DNA of 64,000 nt. It comes from Chiridota heheva (lineage: Eukaryota > Echinodermata > Holothuroidea > Apodida > Chiridotidae). Of this stretch, positions 1 through 12,046 are shown one piece after another. The notes below the pieces were generated by a model, which was not told where the DNA came from, did no database searches, and saw only the letters and a program-made list of their open reading frames with translations. The stretch's first letter is position 1, and each line of letters starts with the position of its first letter. Where the stretch lies: contig JAIGNY010004487.1 of the NCBI GenBank assembly GCA_020152595.1, positions 143,501 to 207,500 on the forward strand, given 5' to 3'. The position numbers and the translations under genes were made by a program.

Positions 1-1100
1 TAGTACGCAACTCTTTACTATTACCCCGACGTCAGGACTCGAGAATAAGTCATAGATATTGAAGCCGCAAAAGTTGAAGCCGCAAAAGTTTAAACAAACT
101 TAATTTGTAGGCAACCTAGTCTCACACCAGCAAGGTCTTGTATCTACAGTGAGCACCTGAACAACGTAATGATGGTCTTCCCTACCGTTCACGTTGATCG
201 GCTAATGACCCATTATTCATACACTGTTACTCTGATGTCAGACTTTAACAGCGCGAGGTTACACGTGCATTTACACTTGTCACGTTGTTCCTCAGTCATC
301 ACATAGCATCTCGGCAATCATATTGTACATTGACACTATACGAAGACAAGTCTTCTTATATTCTCCACAGCTGTAGCCATTGGCTTCACAATTTCACTGT
401 TGAAAGAGCTTTCCGAAGTTAATGAGCAGTATATAGCATACGACGTACATTACGTTAAGCCTAAATTAAAATAATTTAACAAAGTTAATAGCCTTAAATT
501 TTTCAATTACCACAACACTTTACTGGCGACATGGACAGCCTAGTATGGTGTCCAGCATAGCCAGGTGCACCCTGGACGTACCCAGGTGCAACATTTGCAA
601 GAGGTCTTCTGAGGGAATACCCACAAGTCGTGCTACGATTGCTGACCATGTGACCCCCTGCAGACTTGCAATGACTGAGATGTAGTGGCGTGGCAAGAAC
701 ATGCGTGGTTCAAGGAGCGGCACTTAGAAAAATTCACCGCGAAAGCGGTCAGGAGAAGCACCGATCTTCTTCCCCCGCCTCCTACTCATCCATCACGCTC
801 AGCAGAACTCCATACAGGGCCTTCCCTGTCAAGCAGATGAACTCTGTATCGGATACCGTTTCCACAGGTTTCACCAGCGTCCAGCATATCTCTCACTTCT
901 CTCCCCTGGTCCTTCCCAGGGCGGCGCAGGTCCCAATTGGGGGATCGAGAAAGAAACAGGAAACACAAGCAGTCAAGCGGAGAGGACGATTTCTGTCCTC
1001 CCCTTACTTATGAAAATCTTAGTGGGAGAACTTGGTTTTCAAACTGGTGATAAAAATAGCTGTGTATCATAATGTCTGAGGTAATAATGTGCATTAACTG
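1..1100. other. Left-edge non-coding sequence, GH31 intron or intergenic
   Basis: I see no recognisable exon, RNA gene or clear repeat here. The short open frames, such as the one at 690-1013 on +, show no family motif and no splice-site support. Since the GH31 exons at 4459 onward lack their upstream partners, this stretch is probably part of a GH31 intron. It could also hold the unrecognisable 5' part of the DIRS-like element that follows. A TTAACAAAGTT word at about 478-488 recurs at 3331 and 5493, and in variant form near 3297; its meaning is unknown. Confidence 0.4.
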
Positions 1101-1499
1101 TGAATGATTGATGGACCATTTCTCCTAAGGAAAGATATTGCTTCATGTAGGCATAGGAAGAAAAATAGAGATAATCCATGGGGGGATGTTTCCTGCCTTC
1201 ATGGACTTCTTAAAAGCCAGGCTTCAGTCTTGGGTCACACAGGCCATGGATGAGAAGCTGCTGCCTTCCACGTACCACCAGAACCGCTGCATACAATAAA
1301 TGCTCCTCCGACTATGCGAGTCTCAGGGATGACGCATTTGACATCTACTCCTCGGGATGAAGATGGTCTCACGGATGACCAGGATCTCCCCATGGAGACA
1401 CCAGTCATTCCCAGAGTGGCGGACCGCTCCCTTGAGAAGAGGGACCCTCCTACGACGCCATTGCAGACCTCTGCCATCCTGGACTTGGAGTTCTAGCCA

Positions 1500-3075
1500 T
1501 GAAGGCAAGAGTGATTTCCTTCTCTCCCGGCAATGTCTCTGATGAGAGACTGGCTGATGTTCCTAGGCTGCTTAGCCAGTCTGGTGGACATAGTCCCCAA
1601 GTGCAGGTTTCACACGAGGGACCTACGTCTTCTTTTACTAGACCTTTTGTGGTCCCATCCAGGACACCTCAATAACCCCCTTTAGACGGTGGTTCCCCAC
1701 GTCTAGTGGTGGTGCGACCACTTCCACCTGTCGTGTGGAGTGAAGTTTCCACTGTCAGACCTTCACCATCAGTGGTGACAGATGGGTCTTGGACGAGGTG
1801 GGGAGCACATTTAACGTAGTCCCCAATCACAGGAACCTGGACAGGTACTTGGTACATTCAGCACAACATTATGCTGGAATCACAGGCAGTATGCTGGGCA
1901 CTTTCACATTCTTTACCACAAGTACTGAACAAAACAGTTCAGATACACACCGACATAACACCATTCTCTTTTACAGGCAAGGAGAATAAAGTCCAGGAGT
2001 TTCTGGACTCTTTCCTCTCGTCTATGTCAGCCTTTAGGTCGTTCACCTTTCAGGCTAAGAGAACATGATCGCGGATCTGTCGTCTTGCCTTCGTGGAGCA
2101 CCCACAGGATGGCCGTTTTTGCCACAGGTAGCCAGAGTGATCTGGACAACATTCAGCCTCCTGGATGTAGATCTTTTTCGCATCCGTGGACGATCGCAAG
2201 CTACCAATTTTCTACATTCTGACTCCTGACCGGCGGGTATGGGAGTCGACGCATATACAATCATAGGATGTGGGTTATGCCTTTCCACCATTCGCATTAG
2301 TACCAAGGGTACTAAGCAAGGTTATATATGACTGGTAGCATACATTTGGCCCGGCCAACTGCGGTTCCCTCAGCTGATCAAACTTATCACAGGCTTCCTG
2401 TACTTGCTTCCAGTCAGAGACAACTTACGTCTCATTCCTGGGCAAATTGGACCATAATCCAAGAGTACTTCATTTTACTGTTGTGGCCTCTGTCCGCCAA
2501 TCCTTGGTGTAGCAAGGCCTTTCTGAGGACCCCCCTCACACACACTTTGGGGATGTTTTCTTTCAGACTTGGATTCTCCCAAATCTGTTGATCAGTTTCC
2601 CCATATTCGGCGTCTCTTTGTGACGTAACTGATTTCTCACTATACCAGTCTGACCTTGGTAAGTGGATCAATAGTCAAGGGCTTTAGGATAGCTGTAGCA
2701 GCCATCCACAGAGGCTTTCCAGCTCGATAGACGGTCACAGACTCGCGACACTGGAGAAATTAGCGAAAAGAATGTTCTTATAAAGACCTTCTTTCAAGAA
2801 TCTTGTGCCCCTGTGGGTCATGCAAGTTTGTCTTAGGCACACTTGTGAAAGCTCTGTATGAGCAACCCTCCACGTGCCCACTTAGGGAGTTGACGTTTAA
2901 AAGAGTTTTCTGCTATCCGCAGACTCTACTAGGTGCTATTCATGCACTTTCTGTCAAAGAAGGTTATATTTGTCTTTCTCCCGGAGCCGGTATTCTTATC
3001 GTCGCTTTCAGACCCATCAGAAAACAGGGTATGTTGCCCCGTCTGGTGTCTAAAGAATCGCATTAAACGTATGCA
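1500..3075 (+). mobile_element. Decayed DIRS-like tyrosine-recombinase retrotransposon
   Basis: Successive pieces of a DIRS-type polyprotein can be read on + in shifting frames, in the right order. Near 1780-1812 comes the RNase H start (VVTDGSWTRWGAHL, like the TDAS-GWGA motif). At 1865-1960 follow the LE-x-AV-x-AL block and a VQIHTD block. At about 2140-2200 is DVDLF, the counterpart of the family's DLFA motif. At about 2650-2715 the recombinase N-terminal part reads FRIAVAAIHRGFP. At 2820-3066 the catalytic part includes LTFKRVF and HALSVKEGYI. Every region has stops or frameshifts, so the element is dead. No RT catalytic box or terminal repeat could be placed. It lies in the same orientation as GH31, probably in one of its introns. 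Confidence 0.8.
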
Positions 3076-3788
3076 GCCGCTGCTTGGCAATACAACAGCA
3101 TTTTTCGTTTTGTTAAGGAGATCTCATCGCACTGTGTCGTGAGACACTATCTCACGTTGAATTGTTCAAAACAGTCTCTTAAAATGGACGGCACTGTTCA
3201 TGGAACAGCCAGAGTATGCTTTCAAGTAAGAGGCATAGTCCCTTACGCGGGATAATTCACCTGCCACATTTATTCCCTTGCATTTACTTTAATAACTTAA
3301 CGAAGTTCATGTTACCCCACTCACATTTGCTTTAACAAAGTTGCGATTTACGAATTTTTTCCACCGTTCGGGAATTCCTTAATTGGCCTTATAGACACGC
3401 TTCATTTTCAATTGTGTTATTACTAACCAGTTCTGTCTCGTGGACAAACTTGGTGAGTTTTCGTTGCGTTATTTTAGACACTGCTTTGATATTTATATCG
3501 TATCCAAACGCTCTCTTCGTTGGCACATGCGGTGATTGCCTCAGTTACTGCTAACGGGTAGTAACCTGTTCGGTTTAACTGTAACTAGAAGATACTTACT
3601 GTAAGTTTTCAGTAATTCCTGTTCAGAGGTATTTCAGTTTTAGAGAATAAGGTTTTACATACTTTGAATATGGAAAAGGTTTGAGTTTTCGGGCCAGCCA
3701 TTGTAGACTTCGGTCCTGAACTCCCTTCCGATCCTTGGTTGCAATCTGATTGCATATTTGTAGCATGGTAGGTAAGATATAACTTGAA

Positions 3789-4067
3789 GTAAATTTACCC
3801 CGCTTTGAGTAGCGGGGATATTTACGAGAGTTATACTTCCCTTCCATGCATCCTGCCTAGCTCTACTCTCGTTCAAGCCTTGGTGGAACGTTAAGTGAGG
3901 GATTAGAGAGGTAGACTGGAGGTCAGAGCTGGGTTGGTAACTACGTTTTTAAGGTCGGTTAGAAGTGCGTTAGAATCAGGTCATGTGACCAGAATGCATA
4001 TTTATAGCATGGAAGGTAAGTGTAACTCTCGTAAATATCCCCACTACACTTAGCGGGGTAAGTTTAC
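3789..4067. repeat. 60-bp inverted repeat pair (3789-3848 / 4007-4067)
   Basis: The left arm begins GTAAATTTACCCCGCT and ends CTTCCATGC. The reverse complement of the right arm matches it over about 60 bp with roughly 88% identity by eye. About 160 bp separate the arms. A shorter direct copy of the right-arm lead (GCATATTTGTAGCATGGTAGG) also sits just left of the left arm at 3750-3772. The pair follows the DIRS-like remnant by about 700 bp and could be terminal sequence of that or another element; this is unproven. Confidence 0.6.
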
Positions 4068-4238
4068 AGTATATAGTAAGATCCTTGGGGATTGTGTATG
4101 TTGTTATGTCTATAATTCTGTTGTGTATCTAGAAGGGTCAGTTAAAGACATTTTTAGGAGAAAGGGAATACGGGTATGTCCTTGTTTATTTGATTTTGTT
4201 CTACTGTATGCTTATACATCTGTTACATGTAAGTGGGA

Positions 4239-4274
4239 ATGCTCGATCCTCCTGTGCGACTACCGCACTATAAT
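4239..4274. repeat. 36-bp perfect direct repeat, copy 1
   Basis: The 36-bp sequence starting ATGCTCGATCCTCCTGTGCG and ending CGCACTATAAT is identical to 6055-6090, while the flanks differ. On the minus strand it reads GTGCGGTAGTCGCAC then GGATCGAGC, which loosely resembles the A- and B-box layout of a tRNA-derived SINE head. The match is too short to classify. Confidence 0.6.
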
Positions 4275-4458
4275 CGGGCTGTGAGGTAATTAAGTTGGTT
4301 TAGATGGACTGGTGCTACAAAGCCTTCTTTAGACTTCCACCACCCTCATATGTAATTTATGTTACAACTTTTCTTTTTTCTGAATGTGCTCTCTGTTATT
4401 TTCATGAGTGGAAATGAACTAATAAATAAATTTATCAACTGTTCATTGCTGTTTACAG

Positions 4459-7400
4459 ACACGCCTGAGACTGGAAACTACCTGGAGCTTGGCTTCATTG
4501 CTGACGGAGTAAGTGTCTTCTTCTCATTTATACAAATATTCATTCCGTGTTGATCCTTATTCTACCATTTGTACCTGAATCAACAACTCCCAACAACAAG
4601 GATGAATTTGAATAACTTAAGCCCTTCAAGCACCAGCACTGCAATTAATAGCACTGTGACCTATAGAGTTGCCACAGATTAGTGGAACTGCAACTCGCTG
4701 GACTATGCGGCAGCAATGCATTGGGAGGGACTGCTCGGCAGCACTGCAACTTCACAGCAATACTCTGACCGCCTAGCAGCAGTAGGATTGCCTGGCAGCT
4801 CTGGGACTGTCCAGCAGCACTGCAACCACCTGGCATTAATGCGACCACCTGCCAGCACAGCAACCGCCCAGCAGCACTGTGACGTCCGGCAGCACCAGTT
4901 GAGGAAAATGCCTACAAAATTTGCAGAGAAAAAACTTTTGTTTGAGATAATCATATAATACATCTTTTGTATGAATTTAAGGTTAATCATGTAATTGTCA
5001 TTAATACTGATACTATAAAAAGCTTACGAAGGAGTGTATTTTTGTTCATTAACAGAAAGATTTTTCATCTTTTGTTTAGATATAATTGTATTTGTGGTTA
5101 ATTGAGGAAATTAACAAAGTGTTTAGATGTGAGGAGAAGAAAGCAGCTTTCCCAACAAGTTCTGTCCATACTACCTCCTACTGATCATTTCAATTGATTA
5201 TTTTTCAGGGGTCCATGACTACAACGATCAAACAAAACAACTACAATGATGCGTCATTCTTGAACTGGGGAACCATCAAAGTGTTTGGCATAACGTCCAT
5301 CACTGCAGTACGCGTTAATGGAGCATCACATTCATCCTTTAACTACTATGGAAGCACTAAGGTATGGTGTGCTCTTTGTATTGTAAGAGTTCAATTTTTA
5401 TCTTTATTCTTCAGAACAGGATCTGCTTTTGCATAACCCTTACTCTAACACGCGGTGATATTATCACCGTTTTCTAAAAATAAAATCAGAAACTTAACAA
5501 AGTTCTATATGAGTAATCTTAGTATCATTGAATGTGCTTGAACAGTTCTTTCAGAAAATTTAACTTTTTGATGAGGGTTATGTTGAAGATTTTTGAGAAG
5601 AAATGGGTTTAAATAGAGAAAATAAAAAAAATGCACAAAAATTAACGAAAAATGTTTTGTTTTTTGTTTAAACTTACCAACTTCAAGATCACATTTTTGC
5701 TTCAAAATCAAATGCGCAAGTCCTAAGACATGATAGTAATGATTTCTGGTCGAATTTTTATTATACCTATCTGCAATCTTTTTTTCTGGAGAAATTTCTT
5801 CAAACTTTCATGAATTTTTGCCATTTTTGACAGTAAACTTAAAAAAAAAAATGTGTACCAAAACCGTACATTGCACATGCCTCGTTGAGCCATAGTTCTA
5901 AAGTGTTTGAAATTTCCTTTTATTTGATATATAAATAAAGGCATACCCCCTCTAAATTGACCCAAAACTATAAGATTTAAATTTCACCAGTGAGTAAATA
6001 ATGATGACTACATAGTGTAGTGCTTATCAACACGTACTAGCACACAAGCACACCATGCTCGATCCTCCTGTGCGACTACCGCACTATAATTTTTCTGCTG
6101 CGGTTTTCAAGGGTCATTTGGCTAAAACCATTTTGAGTGTTTTCTCATCTTTCCCTTCTAGCTAAAAATCGTAGATTCAAGTTGCTTCATTGAAAAGGAA
6201 ATTTTATAAAGAATCTAAATATGTAACACAAAATTCTGTTTTCCAATATTCACAAGAAATTATACTCGTGCAAAGATTTGTTGACTGAATTGAACAATTT
6301 GCTGAATTTGCATATATTTATCAAATGTTTTCTAAATTTGCTTGCATTACTCAAACAATCAATATCTTAGCTTCCAATTAAAACCAAACTTGAAATGAAA
6401 TGAAAATTGTAAAAATTTATATGAGAAAAGTTACAAAAATTTCGCACATATTTATGAATAGATTATAATAGATTATGCAAATATATTGAAATTTTGTGAC
6501 ACTGACACAGGAAAACCAATGAATTTCCTTATGTTAACTGATTGTTTTTCAATCTTTACCAACGTTATTTGAAGTGGAGAGGTTCAAACTACAGATGCTA
6601 CTGTAATTTAAAGAATATTCTCTTCAGAATTTAAAGGAATATTCCCATGTTTTGAAAGGAATATTCCGATGTGTTTAAAGGAATATTCCCACGTTTTTTC
6701 GTAACCTTTCATAAGAAAGCTACATTGTTTAGACAATTTAGTACACAAATCATATTAATATGTTATTCCTACCAGGAGATATTCAAATTTTAAGGTTCAC
6801 AAAAAATGCCAATAAATGAATAGGTTAAGGTTCACATCACAGTAACACATTCTCCCACAAAGTTGATGTATTTCATTAAAAGCTACCATCCTTTTTTATA
6901 AGTAAAACCTGCTAGAAATATAAATTGATGAAAGTTAGGTATTTATATACATTTTCAAATATACCTTACTTCAATAACTTTTAGAAAATTGTTTCTAATC
7001 ATACAGAAACAATAAATTAATGTTCAAAGAAATACATTAACATTTGCAATGGAATTGCCTCTATGACATCATCAAACACAAATTCATCATACTGAACAAA
7101 AACTTCAAATTGCACTTGAAAATCTTTAAATATCCATATCTCCTGAATGGAGATATGGATATTTAATAAAATCATTTATTTCAATTAACCAGTTTGGTAC
7201 AAATTCAGGTTGATATCTGTATCAACCTGATTTTTGTACCAAACTGGCTCTACAATTATGCTCTTTTAAATAAAATTTTACAAAAAACATGGGAATATTC
7301 CTTTAAAGGAGACATAAAGTCTGACATAATCCTTATTTCATATGATAGAATTAAAAAAAAAAAAAAAAAAAAAAATATGGCCAAGTTTCATACCCCCTTA

Positions 7401-10400
7401 AGCAGTTTAACACAATCTTTATAATTATTAAAAACTTTAATTTTACTCTACTAATAGTACTAGGGGAGCTGCCATTTTGATTTCAAAACATGTAGATTAT
7501 GATGTCATTAGCTCAGCAGAATATTGAAATGCTTTGTAGTTCTTTAAAATCTACCTCAAGATTTCTAGGTTATGAGAAAACAAAATTCTTATGTAAGGGT
7601 CAAGGAATTTTTTGTGTACACATGAAATTATCAAAACATGCTGTTAAAACTTTGTATCACATCATTTTGGAGAAAAAACTTTAATCACATTTTTAAAAAG
7701 TAAATTAAATTCCTTAAGTCCCTATTGGGGAAATTATGTCATAATACTTCAATACAGAATTGAACAAAATGGCAGCCTCAATGTGTCAACTTCAAACATG
7801 AATAACTTGAGATAGAAGTAAGATTTTGACTTGCTGGTTTTGGTAGTTGCTTAAGATTTATATCCTCTATCATATGAAATAATGATTGTATCAGACTAAC
7901 ATTATCTCCTTGAAAGCTCTAGCATATACCAATTTTACAATATTCAGATATTGTAAAGAAAACCATGGATGGTTGAAACACTGGGGCAACAGGTGATTAC
8001 CCCCTGCCCTTCACCTCACAGGACAAGATGTGCCTTCCATTCACAACAAACGCAAAGAAGCAAAATGTGCCCAAGTTATATAGTTGTGATACCAAGTGAC
8101 AATTTTTATGCTAAGAATAATACTCAGCTGTTTCAATGAAAAAGACTCATTGTTCTTTAGTTTTGCCCCACTTTTCCATGTCCAAGCACAGACCTGGAAA
8201 AAGCCACAGTTCCAGTGGTTATAACTACAGGAAAAAAGGGAATTAACAGGAAAAAAGGGAATTCATATGGAAAAAATGAATTGATGGGGAAAAAGGGAAT
8301 TCATGGGAAGAAACAGTTTTTTCAAAATATATAAAACATTTTTTTCTTCAAGTTTATTTCTTTAGTAGGCAACAGTATGTGTGTGGTAAAAAGTTAGGGA
8401 TTTGGCCACAATGTTTCGACTTCGATGTATCAGGAACATCTCCCCCCTCCCCGTCCCATGTAATTGTGCCTACATTAAATTGCCAAAGTGGGAAGGAACA
8501 TGTGTGGTAAAGTGTGAACATATAAAAAAGTTTTCATTACATTAATTATTATTTCTGTTACAATATTTTGTGGGAAGATTTTGGAAATTGTATAATTAAT
8601 ATCAATTCTGTCCAAGCATACAGTACCGGATTGTGTTTGGTCCCCATGCCTGTTATGCATAAGGAAGATGCGGGAGAGTTGATCCACCTCTTCTAAGATT
8701 ACTTTCATGAATACTAATAGTTGGTTGCTCCCTGGTGTATGTAGTACATAGCACTAAGCGCAATCTGATGTATAGTAAACACGCATATGGTTAACAGGGA
8801 CAAAACATCATCAAATGCCACATTTTGACCTCAAAAGTAAATTTCTGTATTTCAGGACATGTACAGTTCTCTTACTTTTATAACAGATGTCAATTTCCAA
8901 ACAAATATAGAACTAGATAGGCAACATATTGCTCTTTCTATAATGGCAAGTTCCTGCCTTGTATGTGCTATCACCTTTTCCCAAAACCCTCTGACATAAA
9001 CCGCTTATCGCTTTCCTTGCTCGTGACCGCTGGCAAACCTCATGGAACTCCCAAATTGATAACAAACTCCACGTCATCTAGCCCACCAATCCGATCAAAC
9101 CCACCATCAACAACCTCTCTCATGTCGACAACGTTCATATTACTCGTCTTAGAATAGGTCACACTTACCTCACTCACTCCCACCTCCTTATTGGCTTCCA
9201 CCTCCTTATTGGCTCCCTCCAACAACTCTGCAACAATTTCCATTGCACCCTCACAATCCATCACGTTCTCCTTGCTTGCCCCCTGCACAACCTTCCCAGA
9301 GCTTCTCTCCCTCCCCACCAGGGTTCTAGCTACGGTGGGCGGCGTTGGGCGGGCCCGCCCAGGACACGCAATTCCCGCCCACCACTCGGCTCTAAGATTC
9401 ACTCTTCCCCCCAGCACTCAAAAGTTAAATTCAGTTAAATAATTAAGTGCTTAAACAGATCTCATTTTAATCTCGCTCTATTTATGTCATCCGCTGATTT
9501 ACACACATAACATAACATACATTACGCACATTAAATTCCGATCAAAACAACTGAACTATAGGAATTTAATGCATTTAAATGTAGGCCTACATACTGTATT
9601 ATCAACTTGAAATCACCCATACACGAAGCTCTTTGCATAAACCTAGGTACATGCACGCAGTTCAGGTTCATGTTTTAATCCTTGTGAATCACTGCTGGCA
9701 GCTTGCCAAGTCCGTCACTTACCATACAAACAAACTTTAACAAAGTAAAAATGACACCCTCAAGGGCACAAGGCGTGCTTATAGACCGGTCCATATGTAA
9801 GTAACCAATCACATTTGTGATAAACCTTATACGCACTTGACATTATAACGGACTGATCGATATTCTTTTGATTTGTGGGGGATCTTATATTGATAGAATC
9901 GTAGTTCATAGGAACATTGGGACGAAAATAAAAGCGGTAAAAAGTTTGGGCAAGATGAATAACAATGGGAATTGAGAGAAGAGTTTCCGGCATATGTTTG
10001 TACTTAATTGTTTTTTTTTTTTTGGAGGGGGACTTTGACAGTTGAATATCCATTGTATTTTGAATATCCATTTACATAACAAATATTTTGTAAATCCTTC
10101 TAGCATTCTGTTGAAAAAATATATAACAAACACTTTTACTTTGACAATTTGTCAATAGAAGTGGACTAAATTTGAACAGTTCTTCATGGGAGGTCACCCT
10201 GGATTATCACTGGAGCCCGGCACTCAAACTTGTCTACCTAGAACCCTGCTCCCCACAACTCAATTGCTGAGTTCTTCCAGAAAAATCCTTCAGATAAAAT
10301 TACCTCTTTCCTTCATCATGCTTCCCTCTACAACCATATTTAATTCTCCTCTTCCACCCCCTCTCTCTACTTTGTTTTTGTTTGAACCATGCACTTCCTC

Positions 10401-11870
10401 TCTTTATCACAGCTTTCTGACTTTTTGTTCTTGAATTTCTCTCATGCTCTTCTTGTTTCCTTTCCTTCCTACCTCTAGAATGATCTGACCTCTCAGGCCA
10501 CAATTTGACCCTCGTTGTCATGGTGCCGTTAGGCCCTCATCAAACAAACAAACAAACTATCACCTTAGAGGTTAAGAAATGATTGGAAATAAAAAATGAT
10601 TGGTGTGGGGGAGAGTTGAGCCATGCATTGGCCATATGAGAGATGGTATGAAATGTTTGTCATTCGATACATTGCATACCATCTCTCTGTATACAATTAA
10701 TCAGCTGTACTTGAACAGCATGGAGAGAAAATGATGCCTTGTGGGAAAATTCCAGGGGTAATACCACTTAGCTTGGTGGTAGAGCAACATAACAGTAGTC
10801 GGGATCTCAGGTTCGAATCCTGCGGAGGGCATATGATTTTTCTTTCTATATTGGACTGTTAGTTGGCCTACAGTCTTAAAATCGTTTCCACAAACATTGT
10901 GCTTATATTGACATCTGGCTCAATTAACCCTCCTTGTGCAGTGGCCCAACTCTCATTATGCTAAGGGTGAGTTGAGCCATTTAGAGCCATTTAGAATTTG
11001 TTTCCAATTGTCTCCATTGAAACCATTTCAACCAATTGCCACATAGGGTTCAGGATATGTGCAGCAATAGTTAGTTGTAGTATGTTCCACCATAATTAAT
11101 ACCATGTATTAATATCTGGTTATGGAACAGTGTTGATGAAAGAAACAAAATGGCTCAACTCTCCTGCATCTCCCCTACATTTCCTTGAGAAAATAGACAC
11201 AAGTGCCAGTTTTCTTCCAGCCAGCATGCCATGCATCCCCATACTACTAAAGACTTAATTTTCTTAAAACAAAATGATTAAAAATATTTCAACAGATTTT
11301 AACTAAAGAAATCAAGTCTATTCACTATTAGGAAACTTGTCAAACACCCTTAGACCTTCAAAGAGCATCATTTGAGATCAAGTACTTGAAAGTATCTCTA
11401 AAGTCGTACCAATAAATTCCCCAATCATTCTACATTTGACCATTACTTGCACTTAAATCTTCAAGAAAACATGTAAATTAGGGATTATAACAGATGAATC
11501 TAAATCCATTTTTTCTAGGTATACAACTATGTCTAAGAATTTCTGCAAATTAGTTATTCCACAAACCAACTTTTTGATGAGACAAATTACATAACGTCAA
11601 CTTTTAAGCGAAAACTATTCAATTACACAGATTTTATTTAATAAAATTGGTACTTGTTAAGATTCTTTGAGCAGATCTTCGTTAAGATTCCTTGACTCCT
11701 AAACATTGATTATTCAAATTATCATGAATTTCCCAGGGGTCACCCAAGTAATTTAAGAGAATGAATACGGCAATTGTGATATAAGCATTTTCATTTCCAT
11801 TTCACAGGTACTTGAAGTTACAAACATCGACAAGGCAATTACAAGTCCACTTACTATCAGTTGGACTTAA
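4459..11870 (+). CDS. GH31 alpha-glucosidase, C-terminal exons (partial)
   Basis: These are the last three exons of a glycoside hydrolase family 31 enzyme, of the lysosomal acid alpha-glucosidase / sucrase-isomaltase / maltase-glucoamylase type, which removes glucose from the ends of alpha-glucans. Exons are 4459-4508, 5209-5361 and 11808-11870, each with AG before and GT after (the last ends in TAA). Phases join correctly: the first completes a split codon, the second is 51 whole codons, the third 20 codons plus stop. The product, from TPETGNYLELGF through IKVFGITSITAVRVNG to VLEVTNIDKA and ISWT, matches the beta-sandwich tail of GH31 proteins, which typically ends near S-W-x. The catalytic barrel lies off the left edge. 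The last intron is 6.4 kb. Which GH31 paralog this is cannot be decided from the tail. Confidence 0.85.
4690..4890. repeat. Degenerate GCAGCACTGCAAC-type short repeats
   Basis: Imperfect repeats of a GCAGCACTGCAAC / GGCAGC-containing word of roughly 30 bp occur about six times inside the GH31 intron between 4509 and 5208. They look like an old minisatellite. The frames that read through it have no family resemblance. Confidence 0.5.
5362..6590. other. GH31 last intron, left part
   Basis: Low-complexity AT-rich intron sequence after the donor at 5362. Apart from the 36-bp repeat at 6055-6090 I see no gene, RNA or element with defined ends. Confidence 0.5.
6055..6090. repeat. 36-bp perfect direct repeat, copy 2
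   Basis: Identical over 36 bp to 4239-4274, about 1.8 kb away across the GH31 penultimate exon, with unrelated flanks. Perfect identity in otherwise decayed intron sequence implies a recent dispersed element or conversion. Confidence 0.6.
6600..6700. repeat. Tandem GGAATATTCC motif repeats
   Basis: Four degenerate copies of a roughly 28-bp unit containing AAAGGAATATTCC (palindromic GGAATATTCC core). The same core reappears inverted at 7290-7312 and as a single word near 17007, so it may belong to a dispersed element. It sits in the last GH31 intron. Confidence 0.55.
7126..7166. repeat. Perfect 18-bp-stem hairpin
   Basis: TTAAATATCCATATCTCC at 7126-7143 is followed by a 5-nt spacer and its exact reverse complement at 7149-7166. 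It lies 22 bp from the larger hairpin at 7189-7247, both in the GH31 intron. It is not next to an exon, so a splicing role is not indicated. Confidence 0.8.
7189..7247. repeat. Long hairpin, about 27-bp stem and 4-nt loop
   Basis: The arm 7189-7215 (begins CCAGTTTGGTAC, ends CAGGTTGATA) pairs with 7220-7247 with a single one-base length difference; the loop is TCTG. Such a stem could be a very short palindromic MITE or a hairpin RNA locus. No target duplication is visible. Confidence 0.8.
8225..8315. repeat. GGAAAAAAGGGAATTCAT minisatellite
   Basis: Four to five imperfect copies of an 18-22 bp purine-rich unit (GGAAAAAAGGGAATT...). In the last GH31 intron; no coding content. Confidence 0.65.
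8320..10590. other. GH31 intron, no recognised element
   Basis: The longest frame, 9040-9417 on -, shows no recognisable domain and no splice-site support. The short GC-rich core at 9330-9400 (GGGCGGGCCCGCCC) is unlike the surrounding AT-rich DNA and could be the end of an unidentified transposon. A short (CAAA)n tract lies near 10540. I can support nothing further. Confidence 0.35.
10605..11180. mobile_element. Probable palindromic MITE with GAGAGTTGAGCC ends
   Basis: GGGGGAGAGTTGAGCCAT at about 10608-10625 is mirrored by ATGGCTCAACTCTCC and CATCTCCCCTACA at about 11151-11182. Subterminal copies of GTGAGTTGAGCCATTT near 10968 and GCCCAACTCTCATT near 10944 strengthen the palindromic structure. 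The inner part carries a tRNA-like block at 10762-10832. No clean target duplication was found and no transposase is present, so this is a non-autonomous element or remnant inside the GH31 intron. Confidence 0.5.
10762..10832 (+). repeat. tRNA-like SINE head or tRNA pseudogene
   Basis: A-box-like TTAGCTTGGTGGTAGAGC and a perfect B-box GGTTCGAATCC lie at the spacing of an internal RNA polymerase III promoter. The acceptor ends do not pair convincingly, so a working tRNA gene is unlikely. It lies within the palindromic element at 10605-11180. Confidence 0.55.
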
Positions 11871-12046
11871 ACACCGGTCATTTAACTCTTCCAGTATGTT
11901 GCTGGAAGTGATTGAAACTGAAATCTGAGACATGGACTGAGTCAAACACTTGTAATGGAAGATTTGTCTCTTTTCATATAAAGCTTTCTATTAATGATCT
12001 TTCTGAAATATTTACGTAACCTCTGTTTACTTCTTGAATGAATTGA

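Noticed and set aside
9040-9417. 125-codon minus-strand frame as a possible gene
   Set aside because: No recognisable domain, no start context or splice sites, and an acidic product with a GC-rich transposon-like edge; it could be old element debris, but I cannot support a gene.
10762-10832. Functional tRNA gene
   Set aside because: A and B boxes are present, but the acceptor stem does not pair and no clear anticodon arm can be drawn.
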